NCBI GenBank assembly: GCA_048500255.1
Contig: JASNYH010000001.1
Coordinates: forward strand, 62,001 to 126,000
Length of the DNA: 64,000 bases
Source of the DNA: JAMHWF01 sp048500255
GTDB taxonomy: Bacteria; Pseudomonadota; Gammaproteobacteria; Burkholderiales; Burkholderiaceae_C
Direction of reading: 5' to 3'
The first letter of the stretch is position 1; every line of letters starts with the position of its first letter. Position numbers and translations under genes: made by a program. The notes beneath the pieces were generated by a model that was not told where the DNA came from, did not search any database, and saw only the letters and a program-made list of their open reading frames with translations. Of the stretch, positions 1-13,469 are shown piece by piece.

Positions 1-1572
1 GTCGCGGCGCTCGAGCTGCTGTCGGCCGGCTGCGGCGTCACGCTGCTCGACCGCGACGCCGAGGCGCACTTCGGCGGCCTCGCGCGCGAGAGCTTCGGCG
101 GCATCTTTCTCGTCGGCACGCCCGAGCAGCGGCGCAGCGGCATCCGCGACACGCCCGAGCTGGCGCTGCGCGACTGGCTCGCGTTCGGCGAGTTCGGCCG
201 CGATGCCGAGGCCGAGCACTGGCCGCGGCGCTGGGCGGAGGCCTACGTCGCCGGCTGCCTCGACGAGGTCTACGGCTGGCTGCGTGGCCACGGCCTGCGC
301 TTCCTGCCGCTGCCGCTGTGGGTCGAGCGCGGCCAGTACGGCGGCGGCAACGCGGTGCCGCGCTGGCACGTCACCTGGGGCACCGGCCAGGCGCTGGCGA
401 CGCGGCTGATCGACGCGCTGCTCGCGCACCCGCGGCGCGCCGCGCTGACGCTGCGCTTCGGCCATCGCGTCGAGGCGCTGCTCGCAGGCGAGGGCGGCGT
501 CGCCGGCTGCCGCGGCGTGCTCGAGGACGGCGGCGCGCCCTTCGAGGCGACGGCGGGCGCGGTGCTCGTCGCCGCCGGCGGCATCAACGGCAGCCTCGAG
601 CGCGTGCGCCGCCACTGGCACGCCGACTGGGGCACGGCGCCGGCGACGCTGCTCAATGGCTCTCATCGCCATGCCGACGGCCGGCTGCACGACGCCGTGG
701 CGGCGATCGGCGGCTGCGTGACGCACCTCGATCGCATGTGGAACTACGCCGCCGGCGTGCACCACTGGCGGCCGCGCAAGACCGCGCACGGCCTGTCGCT
801 CGTGCCGCCGCGCTCGGCGCTGTGGCTGAACTGGCGCGGCGAGCGGTTCGGACCCGAGCCGCTGGTCGGCGGCTTCGACACGCGCGAGTTGGTGACGCGC
901 ATCTGCCGCCAGCCGCGTGCCTATTCGTGGCAGCTGCTCAACCGGCGCATCGCGCTCAAGGAGCTCGCCGTCTCGGGCGCCGAGTTCAACCCGTCGGTGC
1001 GCGAGGGATCGAAGCTCGGCTTCGTGCGCGATCTGCTGTTCGGCAACCGCTGGCTGGTCGACGAGCTGACGCAGCACTGCCCCGACGTCGTGACGGCGCC
1101 GACGCTGCCCGAGCTGGTGCGGCGCATGAATGCGCTGCAGGGCGACGATGCCGTCGAGCTCGACCGCGTGCGCGACGCCGTCGAACGCTACGACGCCGAG
1201 ATCGATCGCGGGCCGGCCCTGCACAACGACGAGCAGCTTCGCCGTATCGCGCACCTTCGCCGCTGGCGCGGCGACCGCCTGCGCACCTGCCGGTTCCAGA
1301 AGATCGTCGATCCCGGCGCGCTGCCGCTGATTGCGATCCGCGAGTTCATCATCAGCCGCAAGACGCTCGGTGGCATCCGGACCGACCTCGACTGCCGCGT
1401 GCTCGACGCCGCCGGCGCGCCGATCGCCGGCCTCTATGCCGCGGGCGAGGCGGCCGGCTTCGGCGGCGGCGGCATGAACGGCCTGCGCGGCCTCGAGGGC
1501 ACCTTCCTCGGCGGCTGCGTCTACGGCGCACGGCGTGCCGCGCGCGCCATCGCCGGCGCGCGGCCTCGGTGA
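1..1572 (+). CDS. FAD-dependent dehydrogenase, 5'-truncated by window edge
   Basis: The reading frame is open from base 1, so the start and the N-terminal GxGxxG of the FAD Rossmann fold lie outside the window. The visible 523 residues begin at the second strand of that fold (GVTLLDRDAEAHFGG), followed by a SLGG-type SFGGIFLVGTPEQRR segment. The C-terminus has the glycine-rich FAD-closing segment (GLYAAGEAAGFGGGGMNG, then GLEGTFLGG). This pattern fits the fumarate reductase/3-ketosteroid-dehydrogenase-like 'putative FAD-binding dehydrogenase' family, usually about 550 residues. The substrate cannot be told. A ThDP enzyme starts 19 bases downstream, so the two are probably co-transcribed and may act on related small carbonyl substrates (inference). 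Confidence 0.85.
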   Translation, partial: VAALELLSAGCGVTLLDRDAEAHFGGLARESFGGIFLVGTPEQRRSGIRDTPELALRDWLAFGEFGRDAEAEHWPRRWAEAYVAGCLDEVYGWLRGHGLRFLPLPLWVERGQYGGGNAVPRWHVTWGTGQALATRLIDALLAHPRRAALTLRFGHRVEALLAGEGGVAGCRGVLEDGGAPFEATAGAVLVAAGGINGSLERVRRHWHADWGTAPATLLNGSHRHADGRLHDAVAAIGGCVTHLDRMWNYAAGVHHWRPRKTAHGLSLVPPRSALWLNWRGERFGPEPLVGGFDTRELVTRICRQPRAYSWQLLNRRIALKELAVSGAEFNPSVREGSKLGFVRDLLFGNRWLVDELTQHCPDVVTAPTLPELVRRMNALQGDDAVELDRVRDAVERYDAEIDRGPALHNDEQLRRIAHLRRWRGDRLRTCRFQKIVDPGALPLIAIREFIISRKTLGGIRTDLDCRVLDAAGAPIAGLYAAGEAAGFGGGGMNGLRGLEGTFLGGCVYGARRAARAIAGARPR

Positions 1573-1591
1573 GAAGAAGGAGGAGACGACC

Positions 1592-3328
1592 ATGAAGAAG
1601 ACGGCGGCCTGGCTGGCGGTGCACGCGCTCGAGCAGCTCGGCATCCGCTACACCTTCGGCATCCCAGGCGTGCACAACACGGAGCTCTACGACGAGCTGA
1701 ACAACTCGGCGAGCGTGACGCCGGTGCTCGTCACGCACGAGGGCGGCGCGGCCTTCATGGCCGACGGCGTGAGCCGCGCGGCCGCTGGCGAGACGATCGG
1801 CGCGCTCGCCATCGTGCCGGCCGCCGGCTTCACGCACGCTGCCAGCGGCATCGGCGAGGCCTTCCTCGACGGCGTGCCGATGCTCGTGCTGAGCGGTGGC
1901 ATCCGCACCGACACCGGCCGGCGCTACCAGCTGCACGAAATCGACCAGCTCGAGCTGGCGAAGCCGCTGACCAAGGCGGCGTTTCGCGTGCTGCGCCACG
2001 AGGACGTCGTGCCGACGATCTTCGAGGCCCATCGCATCGCGACGAGCGGGCTGCCGGGTCCAGTGCTGGTCGAGATCCCCGTCAACCTGCAGCTGTTCCC
2101 GGGCGAGGTCGGCGAGCTGCCGCGCTGGACGCCGCCGGCGCCGCCCGCCGCGCCGCCCGCCGACGCGCTGCGCGAGGCGGCGCGCCTCTTGCACGGCGCG
2201 CGCCGGCCCGGGCTCTTCGTCGGCTGGGGCGCGCGCGGCGCGATCGACGAGACGATCGACGTCGCCGAGGCGCTGCAGGCGCCGGTCGCCACGACGCTGC
2301 AGGGCCTGGCGAGCTTTCCGGGCGACCATCCGCTGCACGCCGGCTTCGGCTTCAGCCCGTCGGCCGTGCCGGCGGCGCGCAACGCCTTCGCCGGCTGCGA
2401 CGCGCTGCTCGCCGTCGGCGCGCGCTTCGGCGAGATCCCGACCGGCAGTTTCGCGGCGGCGGTGCCGCAGGCGCTGGTGCACGTCGACATCGACCCGCGC
2501 GTGTTCGGAGCCAACTATCCGGCGCAGGTCGCGATCGAGGGCGACGCGCGCGTCGTGCTTGCCGCGCTGCGCGACGAGCTGCGCCGACTCGGAGCGCGCC
2601 CGGCCGATGCCGCGCTGGCGGCGCAGATCGCGCGCGACAAGCAGGCCTGGCGCGCCGACTGGCGGGCGCACGACAGCGGCGGGCGCGTCAATGCAGCGCG
2701 CTTCTTCGACGAGCTGCGCCAGCGCATGCCCGGCGACGCCGTCATGGTGCTCGACGACGGCAACCACACCTTCCTGGCCGCCGAGCTCTACACGCTGCGC
2801 CGCGGCGCCCGGCTGCTCACGCCGACCGACTTCAACGCCATGGGCTACGCCGTGCCGGCGGCGATCGGCGCCAAGCTCGCGCAGCCCGACCGCGAAGTGT
2901 TCGCCGTCGTCGGCGACGGCTGCTTCATGATGACGTGCATGGAGATCGTCACGGCGGCAGCGCGCGGTCTGGGCGTCGCCTATTTCGTTTTCCGCGACGG
3001 CGAGCTGTCGCAGATCGCGCAGGCGCAGCGCATGCCGTACAACCGCACGCCGTGCACCGCGCTCGGCGAGCTCGACCTCGAGGGCGTCGCGCGCGCGACG
3101 GGTGCGGTCTACGTGGCGATGCGCAACGACGCCGCCATCGGCGCCGCGATCGACGAGGCGCGCCGCAGCACGGCCGCCGGGCGGCCGGTGATCGTCGACG
3201 TGTCGATCGACTACTCGCGCCGCACGGCGTTCACTGCGGGCACGGCGGCGTCGACGTTCCGGCGCTTTCCGCTGTCACAGCGGCTGCGCTTCGCGGCGCG
3301 CGCGCTGATGCGCCGGGCGACCGGCTGA
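1592..3328 (+). CDS. Thiamine diphosphate-dependent enzyme, acetolactate synthase-like
   Basis: This 578-residue protein has the three-domain ThDP enzyme layout: a pyrimidine-binding domain (about 1-165) with catalytic Glu50 in THEGGAAFMADG, a central domain (about 190-330), and a PP-binding domain (about 365-550) with Gly441-Asp442-Gly443. The usual Asn-Asn that ends the GDG metal motif is Arg468-Asp469 here (YFVFRDGELSQIAQ), so it is not a standard IlvB. Substrate and product are unknown; a 2-oxo acid lyase/ligase reaction is the family expectation. The ATG at 1592 is chosen because an AAGGAGGAG ribosome site lies 5-6 bases upstream. It follows the FAD dehydrogenase by 19 bases, suggesting one operon. 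The next gene is convergent, with a shared hairpin between. Confidence 0.85.
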   Translation: MKKTAAWLAVHALEQLGIRYTFGIPGVHNTELYDELNNSASVTPVLVTHEGGAAFMADGVSRAAAGETIGALAIVPAAGFTHAASGIGEAFLDGVPMLVLSGGIRTDTGRRYQLHEIDQLELAKPLTKAAFRVLRHEDVVPTIFEAHRIATSGLPGPVLVEIPVNLQLFPGEVGELPRWTPPAPPAAPPADALREAARLLHGARRPGLFVGWGARGAIDETIDVAEALQAPVATTLQGLASFPGDHPLHAGFGFSPSAVPAARNAFAGCDALLAVGARFGEIPTGSFAAAVPQALVHVDIDPRVFGANYPAQVAIEGDARVVLAALRDELRRLGARPADAALAAQIARDKQAWRADWRAHDSGGRVNAARFFDELRQRMPGDAVMVLDDGNHTFLAAELYTLRRGARLLTPTDFNAMGYAVPAAIGAKLAQPDREVFAVVGDGCFMMTCMEIVTAAARGLGVAYFVFRDGELSQIAQAQRMPYNRTPCTALGELDLEGVARATGAVYVAMRNDAAIGAAIDEARRSTAAGRPVIVDVSIDYSRRTAFTAGTAASTFRRFPLSQRLRFAARALMRRATG

Positions 3329-3352
3329 AGTGCGTCGCGCGTGGCCATGAAG

Positions 3353-3374
3353 AACGGGGCCCGCAGGCCCCGTT
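3353..3374. terminator. Hairpin between convergent genes
   Basis: AACGGGGCC and GGCCCCGTT form a perfect 9-bp stem around a CGCA loop. It sits 24 bases after the ThDP enzyme stop and 19 bases beyond the end of the convergent yccA-like gene. There is no clear U-run on either strand, so it is a likely bidirectional terminator or mRNA 3'-end stabiliser. Confidence 0.6.
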
Positions 3375-3393
3375 GCCATGGCGCGCGACGCGT

Positions 3394-4089
3394 TTACTCG
3401 CGCTCGCCGCCGAAGATGCCCAGCAGCGCCAGCAGCGACTGGAACACGTTGTACAGGCTCAGGTAGACGCCCAGCGTGGCGGTGATGTAGTTCGTCTCCT
3501 CGCCGTCCTGCACGCGCTTGAGGTCGTGCAGGATGAAGGCCGAGAAGATGCCGATCGCCAGCACGGCGATCGTGATCATCAGCGCGCTCGACTGGATGAA
3601 GATGTTCGCCAGGCCCGCCACCAGCAGCATGATGGCGCCGATGAACAGCCACTTGCCCATCGCCGTCAGGTCGCGCTTGATGACGGACGACAGCGCGGCC
3701 ATGCCGAAGAAGATCAGGCCGGTGCCGGTGAACGCCGTCATGATGAGCCCCGCGCCGTTGGCCAGGCCGAGCACGACGCCGACCAGGCGAGACAGCATCA
3801 CGCCCATGAAGAACGTGAAGGCGAGCAGCACGGGCACGCCGGCGGCCGAGTTCTTCAGCCGCTCGATCGCGAACATGAAGCCGAAGGCGCCGGCCAGGAA
3901 CACGATGGCGCCCATGCCCGGCCCCATGCCGCGCACGATGCCGGTCGACACGCCGATCCAGGCGCCCAGCACGGTGGGCAGCATCGACAGCGCCAACAGC
4001 CAGTAGGTGTTGCGCAACACGCGGTTGCGTTGCGCCAGGGTGCCGGCACCGGCGTGGACCGGATAGGCAGTCTGCAGGCTCTCGTTCAT
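3394..4089 (-). CDS. Bax inhibitor-1/YccA family membrane protein
   Basis: The 231-residue protein has about seven hydrophobic segments and the Bax inhibitor-1 (UPF0005) signature, including FSAFILHDLKRVQDGEETNYI near the C-terminus, where family members carry conserved acidic residues in the last helices. Bacterial relatives include YccA, a modulator of the FtsH protease, and YbhL. It is an inner-membrane protein; a calcium-leak or FtsH-modulating role is family knowledge, not shown here. ATG at 4089 is preferred over upstream in-frame codons because GGAGGA sits 4-5 bases before it and the family N-terminus fits. Genes on both sides run on the opposite strand, so it is probably transcribed alone. 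Confidence 0.88.
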   Translation of the reverse strand: MNESLQTAYPVHAGAGTLAQRNRVLRNTYWLLALSMLPTVLGAWIGVSTGIVRGMGPGMGAIVFLAGAFGFMFAIERLKNSAAGVPVLLAFTFFMGVMLSRLVGVVLGLANGAGLIMTAFTGTGLIFFGMAALSSVIKRDLTAMGKWLFIGAIMLLVAGLANIFIQSSALMITIAVLAIGIFSAFILHDLKRVQDGEETNYITATLGVYLSLYNVFQSLLALLGIFGGERE

Positions 4090-4240
4090 GAATCCTCCAG
4101 TGGACGAAACGGTTCGGGGCGTCTGACTCCGCGCGGCGCATTCTAGTTCCCGCAGGCCGGCGCCACGGCCGCGCGGAATCGACGCAGCGCTTACATTGGG
4201 GGCAATTTCCGCACCCGCAAACCCGGAGGCTCTGCCCGCC

Positions 4241-4645
4241 ATGGATCGCAAGCCCTGCCTCACCGCAGACGACGCGCGCCGCATCGCCGGCGCCGCCGAA
4301 GCCCATGCGCTGGAGCAGCGCTGGGCCGTCACGATTTCCGTCGTCGACGACGGTGGCCACCTGCTGTGGCTGCAGCGCCTCGACGGCGCGCCGCCGATTT
4401 CGGCGCGGATCGCGCCGGCCAAGGCGCGCACCGCGGCGCTCGGGCGGCGCGAGAGCAAGGTCTACGAGGACATGATCAACCAGGGCCGCGTGTCCTTCCT
4501 CAGCGCGCCCGGCCTCGAGGGCCTGCTCGAGGGCGGCGTGCCGATCGTCGTCGACGGCCACTGCGTCGGCGCCGTCGGCGTCAGCGGCGTCAAGTCGAGC
4601 GAAGACGTGCAGATCGCGCGCGCCGGCATCGCGGCGCTGGGTTGA
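4241..4645 (+). CDS. GlcG/HbpS-like heme-binding-family protein
   Basis: This is a 134-residue single-domain protein of the GlcG/HbpS/DUF336 family, recognisable by AEAHALEQRWAVTISVVDDGGHLLWLQR, the APAKARTAA helix, and the closing GGVPIVVDGHCVGAVGVSG. Family members are small cytosolic or exported alpha/beta proteins linked to heme, corrinoid or small-acid metabolism; the exact role is unknown. No signal peptide is visible. ATG at 4241 follows a GGAGG (4225-4229) at rather long spacing; an upstream in-frame start at 4196 would add a leader without family similarity. It stands alone between a convergent membrane-protein promoter region and the carA promoter. Confidence 0.75.
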   Translation: MDRKPCLTADDARRIAGAAEAHALEQRWAVTISVVDDGGHLLWLQRLDGAPPISARIAPAKARTAALGRRESKVYEDMINQGRVSFLSAPGLEGLLEGGVPIVVDGHCVGAVGVSGVKSSEDVQIARAGIAALG

Positions 4646-4696
4646 TCGCAAGGCCCTCGAAGACCCGGCGCACCGACGCTGCACGGTGCGCTCCGA

Positions 4697-4702
4697 TATA
4701 AT
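4697..4702 (+). promoter_or_regulatory. -10 element of the carAB promoter
   Basis: A perfect TATAAT lies in the 164-base gap before carA, in a background where AT-rich hexamers are rare. No good -35 hexamer lies 16-18 bases upstream, so an activator may be needed. Transcription would start near 4709, giving carA a leader of about 100 bases. I see no convincing pyrimidine- or arginine-responsive structure in that leader. Confidence 0.5.
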
Positions 4703-4809
4703 TTCGCCCGTTTGATCGCCCCCACTTCGCCCAGCGAAACTCCCCCCGAATCCTCGACCGGACTCATGCCCCGGAGCAGAGCTGGGCGCGCACAACGAAC
4801 GGAGAATCC

Positions 4810-5973
4810 GTGCTGCCGCCTCTGTTGCCGAACCGGCCCGTCGCCTTGCTCGCCCTTGCCGATGGCAGCCTGTTCCCAGGCTGGTCGATCGGGGCCCCGG
4901 GCCACACGGTCGGCGAAGTCGTATTCAACACGGCGCTCACCGGCTATCAGGAAATCCTCACCGACCCGAGCTACTACAAGCAGATCGTCACGCTGACGTA
5001 TCCGCACATCGGCAACGTCGGCGTCAACGACGAAGACATCGAGGCGGCGCGCGTGCAGGCCGCCGGCCTCGTCGTCAAGGACCTGCCGATCCTCGAGTCG
5101 AACTTCCGCATGACGGCGACGCTGCCGCAATACCTCGCGCGCGAAGGCACGGTGGCGATCGCCGGCATCGACACGCGCAAGCTCACGCGCCACCTGCGAA
5201 CGCACGGCGCGCAAAACGGCTGCATCGTCGCGCTGCCCGAGGGCGTCGCGCTGACGCCCGGCCAGGCCGACGAGGCCGTCGCGCTGGCGCGCGGCGCGCC
5301 GAGCATGGCGGGACTGGACCTCGCGCAGGTCGTCTCGACGAAGCGCGCCTACGAATGGACCGAGACCGCCTGGCGTCTCGGCCGCGGCCACGGCACGCAG
5401 CGCTCGCCCGCGCGCCACGTCGTCGCCTACGACTACGGCGTCAAGCGCAACATCCTGCGCCTGCTCGCCGAGCGCGGCTGCCGCATCAGCGTCGTGCCGG
5501 CGCGCACGCCGGCCGCCGACGTGCTCGCGATGAAGCCCGACGGGCTGTTCCTCAGCAGCGGCCCGGGTGACCCCGAGCCCTGCGGCTACGCGATCGCCGC
5601 CACGCGCGAGATCGTCGAGACCCGCCTGCCGACCTTCGGCATCTGCCTCGGCCACCAGCTGCTCGCGCTAGCGTCGGGCGCCAGAACGTTCAAGATGAAG
5701 TTCGGCCACCACGGCGCCAACCATCCCGTCAAGGACCTCGACACAGGCCGCGTCAGCATCACGAGCCAGAACCACGGCTTCGCGGTCGACGCGGCGACGC
5801 TGCCGGCCAACCTGCGGCCGACCCATGTGAGCCTGTTCGACGGCACGCTGCAGGGGCTGGCGCGCACCGATCGGCCGGCGTTCTGCTTCCAGGGCCACCC
5901 CGAGGCCAGCCCCGGGCCGCACGACATCGGCTACCTCTTCGATCGCTTCGTGGCGCTGATGGAGAAACACTGA
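4810..5973 (+). CDS. carA: Carbamoyl-phosphate synthase, small (glutaminase) subunit
   Basis: CarA releases ammonia from glutamine and channels it to CarB for carbamoyl phosphate, the precursor of arginine and pyrimidines. The 387-residue protein has the CPSase small-chain N-terminal domain (about 10-150) and a class I glutamine amidotransferase domain (about 200-385) with nucleophile Cys279 in FGICLGHQ and the His363/Glu365 pair in QGHPEAS. It starts with GTG at 4810, preceded by GGAG; length and N-terminal DGSLFPGWSIG fit the family. A single base separates its stop from carB ATG, so the subunits are translationally coupled. Expression probably starts at the TATAAT near 4700. Confidence 0.97.
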   Translation: MLPPLLPNRPVALLALADGSLFPGWSIGAPGHTVGEVVFNTALTGYQEILTDPSYYKQIVTLTYPHIGNVGVNDEDIEAARVQAAGLVVKDLPILESNFRMTATLPQYLAREGTVAIAGIDTRKLTRHLRTHGAQNGCIVALPEGVALTPGQADEAVALARGAPSMAGLDLAQVVSTKRAYEWTETAWRLGRGHGTQRSPARHVVAYDYGVKRNILRLLAERGCRISVVPARTPAADVLAMKPDGLFLSSGPGDPEPCGYAIAATREIVETRLPTFGICLGHQLLALASGARTFKMKFGHHGANHPVKDLDTGRVSITSQNHGFAVDAATLPANLRPTHVSLFDGTLQGLARTDRPAFCFQGHPEASPGPHDIGYLFDRFVALMEKH

Positions 5974-5974
5974 G

Positions 5975-9217
<3,243 letters not shown>

Positions 9218-9233
9218 ACTGGCCTCGACGACG

Positions 9234-9280
9234 GCGCCGCCGGTGGCCCGCAGCAGGGCGATGGCGGCGCTGCCTTTTTT
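9234..9280 (+). terminator. Intrinsic terminator after carB
   Basis: GCGCCGCC (9234-9241) pairs with GGCGGCGC (9263-9270), enclosing an inner GCCC/GGGC helix (9246-9249, 9256-9259). TGCC and a run of six T (9275-9280) follow. It is the clearest U-tailed terminator on this side of the window and separates carAB from greA. Confidence 0.8.
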
Positions 9281-9318
9281 CGAGCCCGCCGATCACGATT
9301 CCAAGCAAGGTTCAGCAC

Positions 9319-9792
9319 ATGCCCACGATTCCCCTCACCAAGCGCGGCGCCGAGAAGCTCAGGGAGGAGCTGCAGCGCCTGAAGTCGGTCGAGCGCCACG
9401 CCGTGATCACGGCCATCGCCGAGGCGCGCGCCCAGGGCGATCTGTCGGAGAACGCCGAGTACGAGGCCGCCAAGGACAAGCAGGGCTTCATCGAAGGCCG
9501 CATCCTCGAGCTCGAGAACAAGCTCGCCGCGGCGCAGGTGATCGACCCGGCGACGCTCGACGCAGGCGGCCGCGTCGTGTTCGGCTCGACCGTCGACCTC
9601 GAAGAGGAGTCGGGCAGCGAAGTCACCTACCAGATCGTCGGCGACGACGAGGCCGACTTGAAGCAGGGCCTGATCTCGATCTCGTCGCCGATCGCGCGCG
9701 CGCTGATCGGCAAGGAGGCGGGCGACGAGGCCGAGGTGCAGGCGCCCGGCGGCATCAAGCGCTACGAGATCGTCGAGGTGCGCTACGTCTGA
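9319..9792 (+). CDS. greA: Transcription elongation factor GreA
   Basis: GreA enters the secondary channel of backtracked RNA polymerase and stimulates cleavage of the 3' end of the transcript. The 157-residue protein is full length. The N-terminal coiled-coil hairpin (about 1-75) carries the catalytic tip acids Asp41 and Glu44 in ARAQGDLSENAEYEAAKDKQ, and the C-terminal FKBP-like domain (about 82-157) ends with PGGIKRYEIVEVRYV. ATG at 9319 follows a short AAGG. It lies 38 bases after the carB terminator, with no clear promoter, so some read-through may supply it. A DUF4149 membrane protein follows 10 bases later and is probably co-transcribed. Confidence 0.96.
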   Translation: MPTIPLTKRGAEKLREELQRLKSVERHAVITAIAEARAQGDLSENAEYEAAKDKQGFIEGRILELENKLAAAQVIDPATLDAGGRVVFGSTVDLEEESGSEVTYQIVGDDEADLKQGLISISSPIARALIGKEAGDEAEVQAPGGIKRYEIVEVRYV

Positions 9793-9802
9793 GCCCGGCG
9801 GC

Positions 9803-10267
9803 GTGGCGGCACGCCTGCGCGGCTGGCTCGCGGGCCTGTGGGCCGGCGCGCTGCTGGCAATCGCGCTGATCGCGGCGCCGGCGGCGTTCGCCGTGCTCGA
9901 GCGGGCGCAGGCCGGGCGCGTCGCGGCGCGGCTGTTCGAGGTCGAGGCCCATCTCAGCCTGGCGCTGGCGGTGGCGCTCGTGCTGCTCGAGCGACGCCTG
10001 CCGGCGGCGGCCGGGCGCTCGCGCTTCAGCGTCGAGCTCGGCCTGGCGCTGGGCGCGCTGGCCTGCACCGTGGCGGGGTACTTCGCGCTGCAGCCGCTGA
10101 TGGTGCAGGCGCGCGCCGGCAGCGGCGCCTGGACGTTCGCACAGCTGCACGCCCTGTCGAGCGTCCTCTACGCCGCCAAGGCGGTGTTCGTGCTGGTGCT
10201 GGCGTGGCGCACGGCGGGCGTGAAGCCGGCGCGGGACGGGGCGGTCAGCCGGCCGCCGTCTTCTTGA
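9803..10267 (+). CDS. DUF4149 family inner-membrane protein
   Basis: This 154-residue protein has four hydrophobic segments (about 10-32, 50-68, 80-100, 125-145) and resembles DUF4149 proteins, which often sit between greA and yhbY in betaproteobacteria. Function is unknown. It starts with GTG at 9803, ten bases after greA, without a strong ribosome site. Its last 23 bases overlap the end of yhbY on the other strand, so the two convergent transcripts share their 3' ends. Identification rests on the membrane pattern and gene context. Confidence 0.7.
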   Translation: MAARLRGWLAGLWAGALLAIALIAAPAAFAVLERAQAGRVAARLFEVEAHLSLALAVALVLLERRLPAAAGRSRFSVELGLALGALACTVAGYFALQPLMVQARAGSGAWTFAQLHALSSVLYAAKAVFVLVLAWRTAGVKPARDGAVSRPPSS

Positions 10268-10718
10268 CGCTCGTCGCGCGCTTGCGGGCGCGCTTGACCG
10301 TTCCGCCGGCGGCGATGCGCTGGTTGCCGAGCACGCGCAGCTTCTTGACTTGCGGCCGATGATTGCCGCTCTTCGAGAACTTGACGATCTTGACGACGCG
10401 CGGGCCGGCGCCGCGATCTTCGCGCTCGGCCGGCGGCTTGGCCGGGATCGGGCGCCACAGCACGAGGATCTTGCCGATGTGCTGCACCGGCGCGGCGCCG
10501 AGCTCGTCGGCCAGGCGCTCGAGCAGCGCCTCGCGCTCGGCGCGGTCGTCGCCGTGCACGCGCACCTTGACCAGGCCGTGCGCCTTCAGCGCGGCGTCGA
10601 TCTCGGCGCACACGGGCGGCGTCAGTCCCTGGGCGCCGATGCTGGCCACCGGCTCGAGGTGATGGGCATCGGCGCGCTTGGCCTTGCGCTCGGCGGGAGT
10701 CAGGAAGAAGGCGGTCAT
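10245..10718 (-). CDS. yhbY: YhbY/CRS1 (CRM) domain RNA-binding protein
   Basis: The first 97 or so residues form the CRM/YhbY domain (LTPAERKAKRADAHHLEPVASIG...GLTPPVCAEIDAALKAHGLVKVRV...), known to associate with pre-50S ribosomes. The 157-residue protein carries an extra basic C-terminal tail of about 55 residues, rich in Lys/Arg, longer than the E. coli form, which may add RNA affinity (inference). ATG at 10718 is only 20 bases from the divergent rlmE ATG, and there is no room or sequence for a Shine-Dalgarno site. Both genes concern 50S assembly. The 3' end overlaps the DUF4149 gene. Confidence 0.9.
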   Translation of the reverse strand: MTAFFLTPAERKAKRADAHHLEPVASIGAQGLTPPVCAEIDAALKAHGLVKVRVHGDDRAEREALLERLADELGAAPVQHIGKILVLWRPIPAKPPAEREDRGAGPRVVKIVKFSKSGNHRPQVKKLRVLGNQRIAAGGTVKRARKRATSVKKTAAG

Positions 10719-10723
10719 CGGCC

Positions 10724-10730
10724 TATTATC
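10724..10730. promoter_or_regulatory. Overlapping divergent -10 elements between yhbY and rlmE
   Basis: TATTAT (10724-10729) reads toward rlmE and GATAAT (10725-10730 on the other strand) reads toward yhbY. Start sites six to seven bases beyond each would fall at 10718 for yhbY, its A of ATG, and at about 10736 for rlmE, three bases before its ATG. This predicts leaderless or nearly leaderless mRNAs. No strong -35 is visible for either. Confidence 0.4.
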
Positions 10731-10738
10731 GACGCGAC

Positions 10739-11392
10739 ATGAAGGTCAAGACGAAGAGCAAGAAGGTCAACAAGGCCTGGCTGCACGATCACCTGACGGA
10801 CCCCTACGTCAGGCTGGCCCAGAAGGAGGGCTATCGCGCCCGCGCGGCCTACAAGTTGAAGGAGATCGACGAGGCGCTCGGCCTGATCCGCCCCGGCCAG
10901 CTCGTCGTCGACCTCGGCGCGGCGCCGGGCGCCTGGAGCCAGTACCTGCGCCGCCGTTTCGCCGCCGGGCGGGGCGGCGGCGGCACCGTCGTCGCGCTCG
11001 ACGTGTTGCCGATGGAGCCGATCGAGGCTGTCGAGTTCCTCCAGGGCGACGTGCGCGACGAGGCGGTGCAGGCGCGTCTGGCGGCGGCCGTCGGCGATCG
11101 GCCGGTCGACGTCGTCGTCTCCGACATGGCGCCCAACCTGTCGGGCATCGCGGCGTCGGACGCCGCGCGCATCGCCGACCTGGTCGAGACGGCGATCGAG
11201 TTCGCCGTCGCCCACCTGGCGCCCGGCGGCGCGCTGGTCTGCAAGGTGTTCCACGGCAGCGGCTACAGCCAGCTCGTCGAGCGCTTCAAGCGCGAATTCC
11301 GCGTCGTCAAGGCGATCAAGCCGGCGGCGTCGCGCGGCCGTTCGGCCGAAACCTTTCTGGTCGGCATCGGTCTGAAACAGGGGCGAGCGTAA
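10739..11392 (+). CDS. rlmE: 23S rRNA 2'-O-methyltransferase (U2552)
   Basis: RlmE (FtsJ/RrmJ) methylates U2552 in the A-loop of 23S rRNA late in 50S assembly, using S-adenosylmethionine. The 217-residue protein has the catalytic tetrad Lys39 (RARAAYKLKEID), Asp129 (VVVSDMAPNLSG), Lys169 (LVCKVFHG) and Glu204 (GRSAETFLVG), and the SAM loop LVVDLGAAPGAWSQYL. It is 148 bases upstream of ftsH, the classical rrmJ-ftsH arrangement, though an extra sigma-32-like promoter lies in the gap. The short distance to divergent yhbY leaves no ribosome-binding site. Confidence 0.96.
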   Translation: MKVKTKSKKVNKAWLHDHLTDPYVRLAQKEGYRARAAYKLKEIDEALGLIRPGQLVVDLGAAPGAWSQYLRRRFAAGRGGGGTVVALDVLPMEPIEAVEFLQGDVRDEAVQARLAAAVGDRPVDVVVSDMAPNLSGIAASDAARIADLVETAIEFAVAHLAPGGALVCKVFHGSGYSQLVERFKREFRVVKAIKPAASRGRSAETFLVGIGLKQGRA

Positions 11393-11440
11393 CCGCGCGA
11401 AACGCCGCTCAAGGCAACGCCCGCACTGCGGGATCGACCT

Positions 11441-11468
11441 CTTGACTCGACTAGAATCGTCCCTACTT
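11441..11468 (+). promoter_or_regulatory. Possible sigma-32 promoter for ftsH
   Basis: CTTGAC (11441-11446), a 14-base spacer and CCCTACTT (11461-11468) resemble the sigma-32 consensus CTTGAA-N13/14-CCCCATNT. The spacer length equals that of the stronger grpE promoter in this window. ftsH is heat-shock controlled in E. coli. The -10 match is imperfect. Confidence 0.45.
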
Positions 11469-11539
11469 GTGCCTCTGGCGCAGCGCGCCTCCGGTGCCTC
11501 ACCGCCCCGGAGGTCTGTGGATCGGAAGAAGGAGCCGCG

Positions 11540-13441
<1,902 letters not shown>

Positions 13442-13469
13442 CGCGACCCATCGCTCGCCATCACCACGG

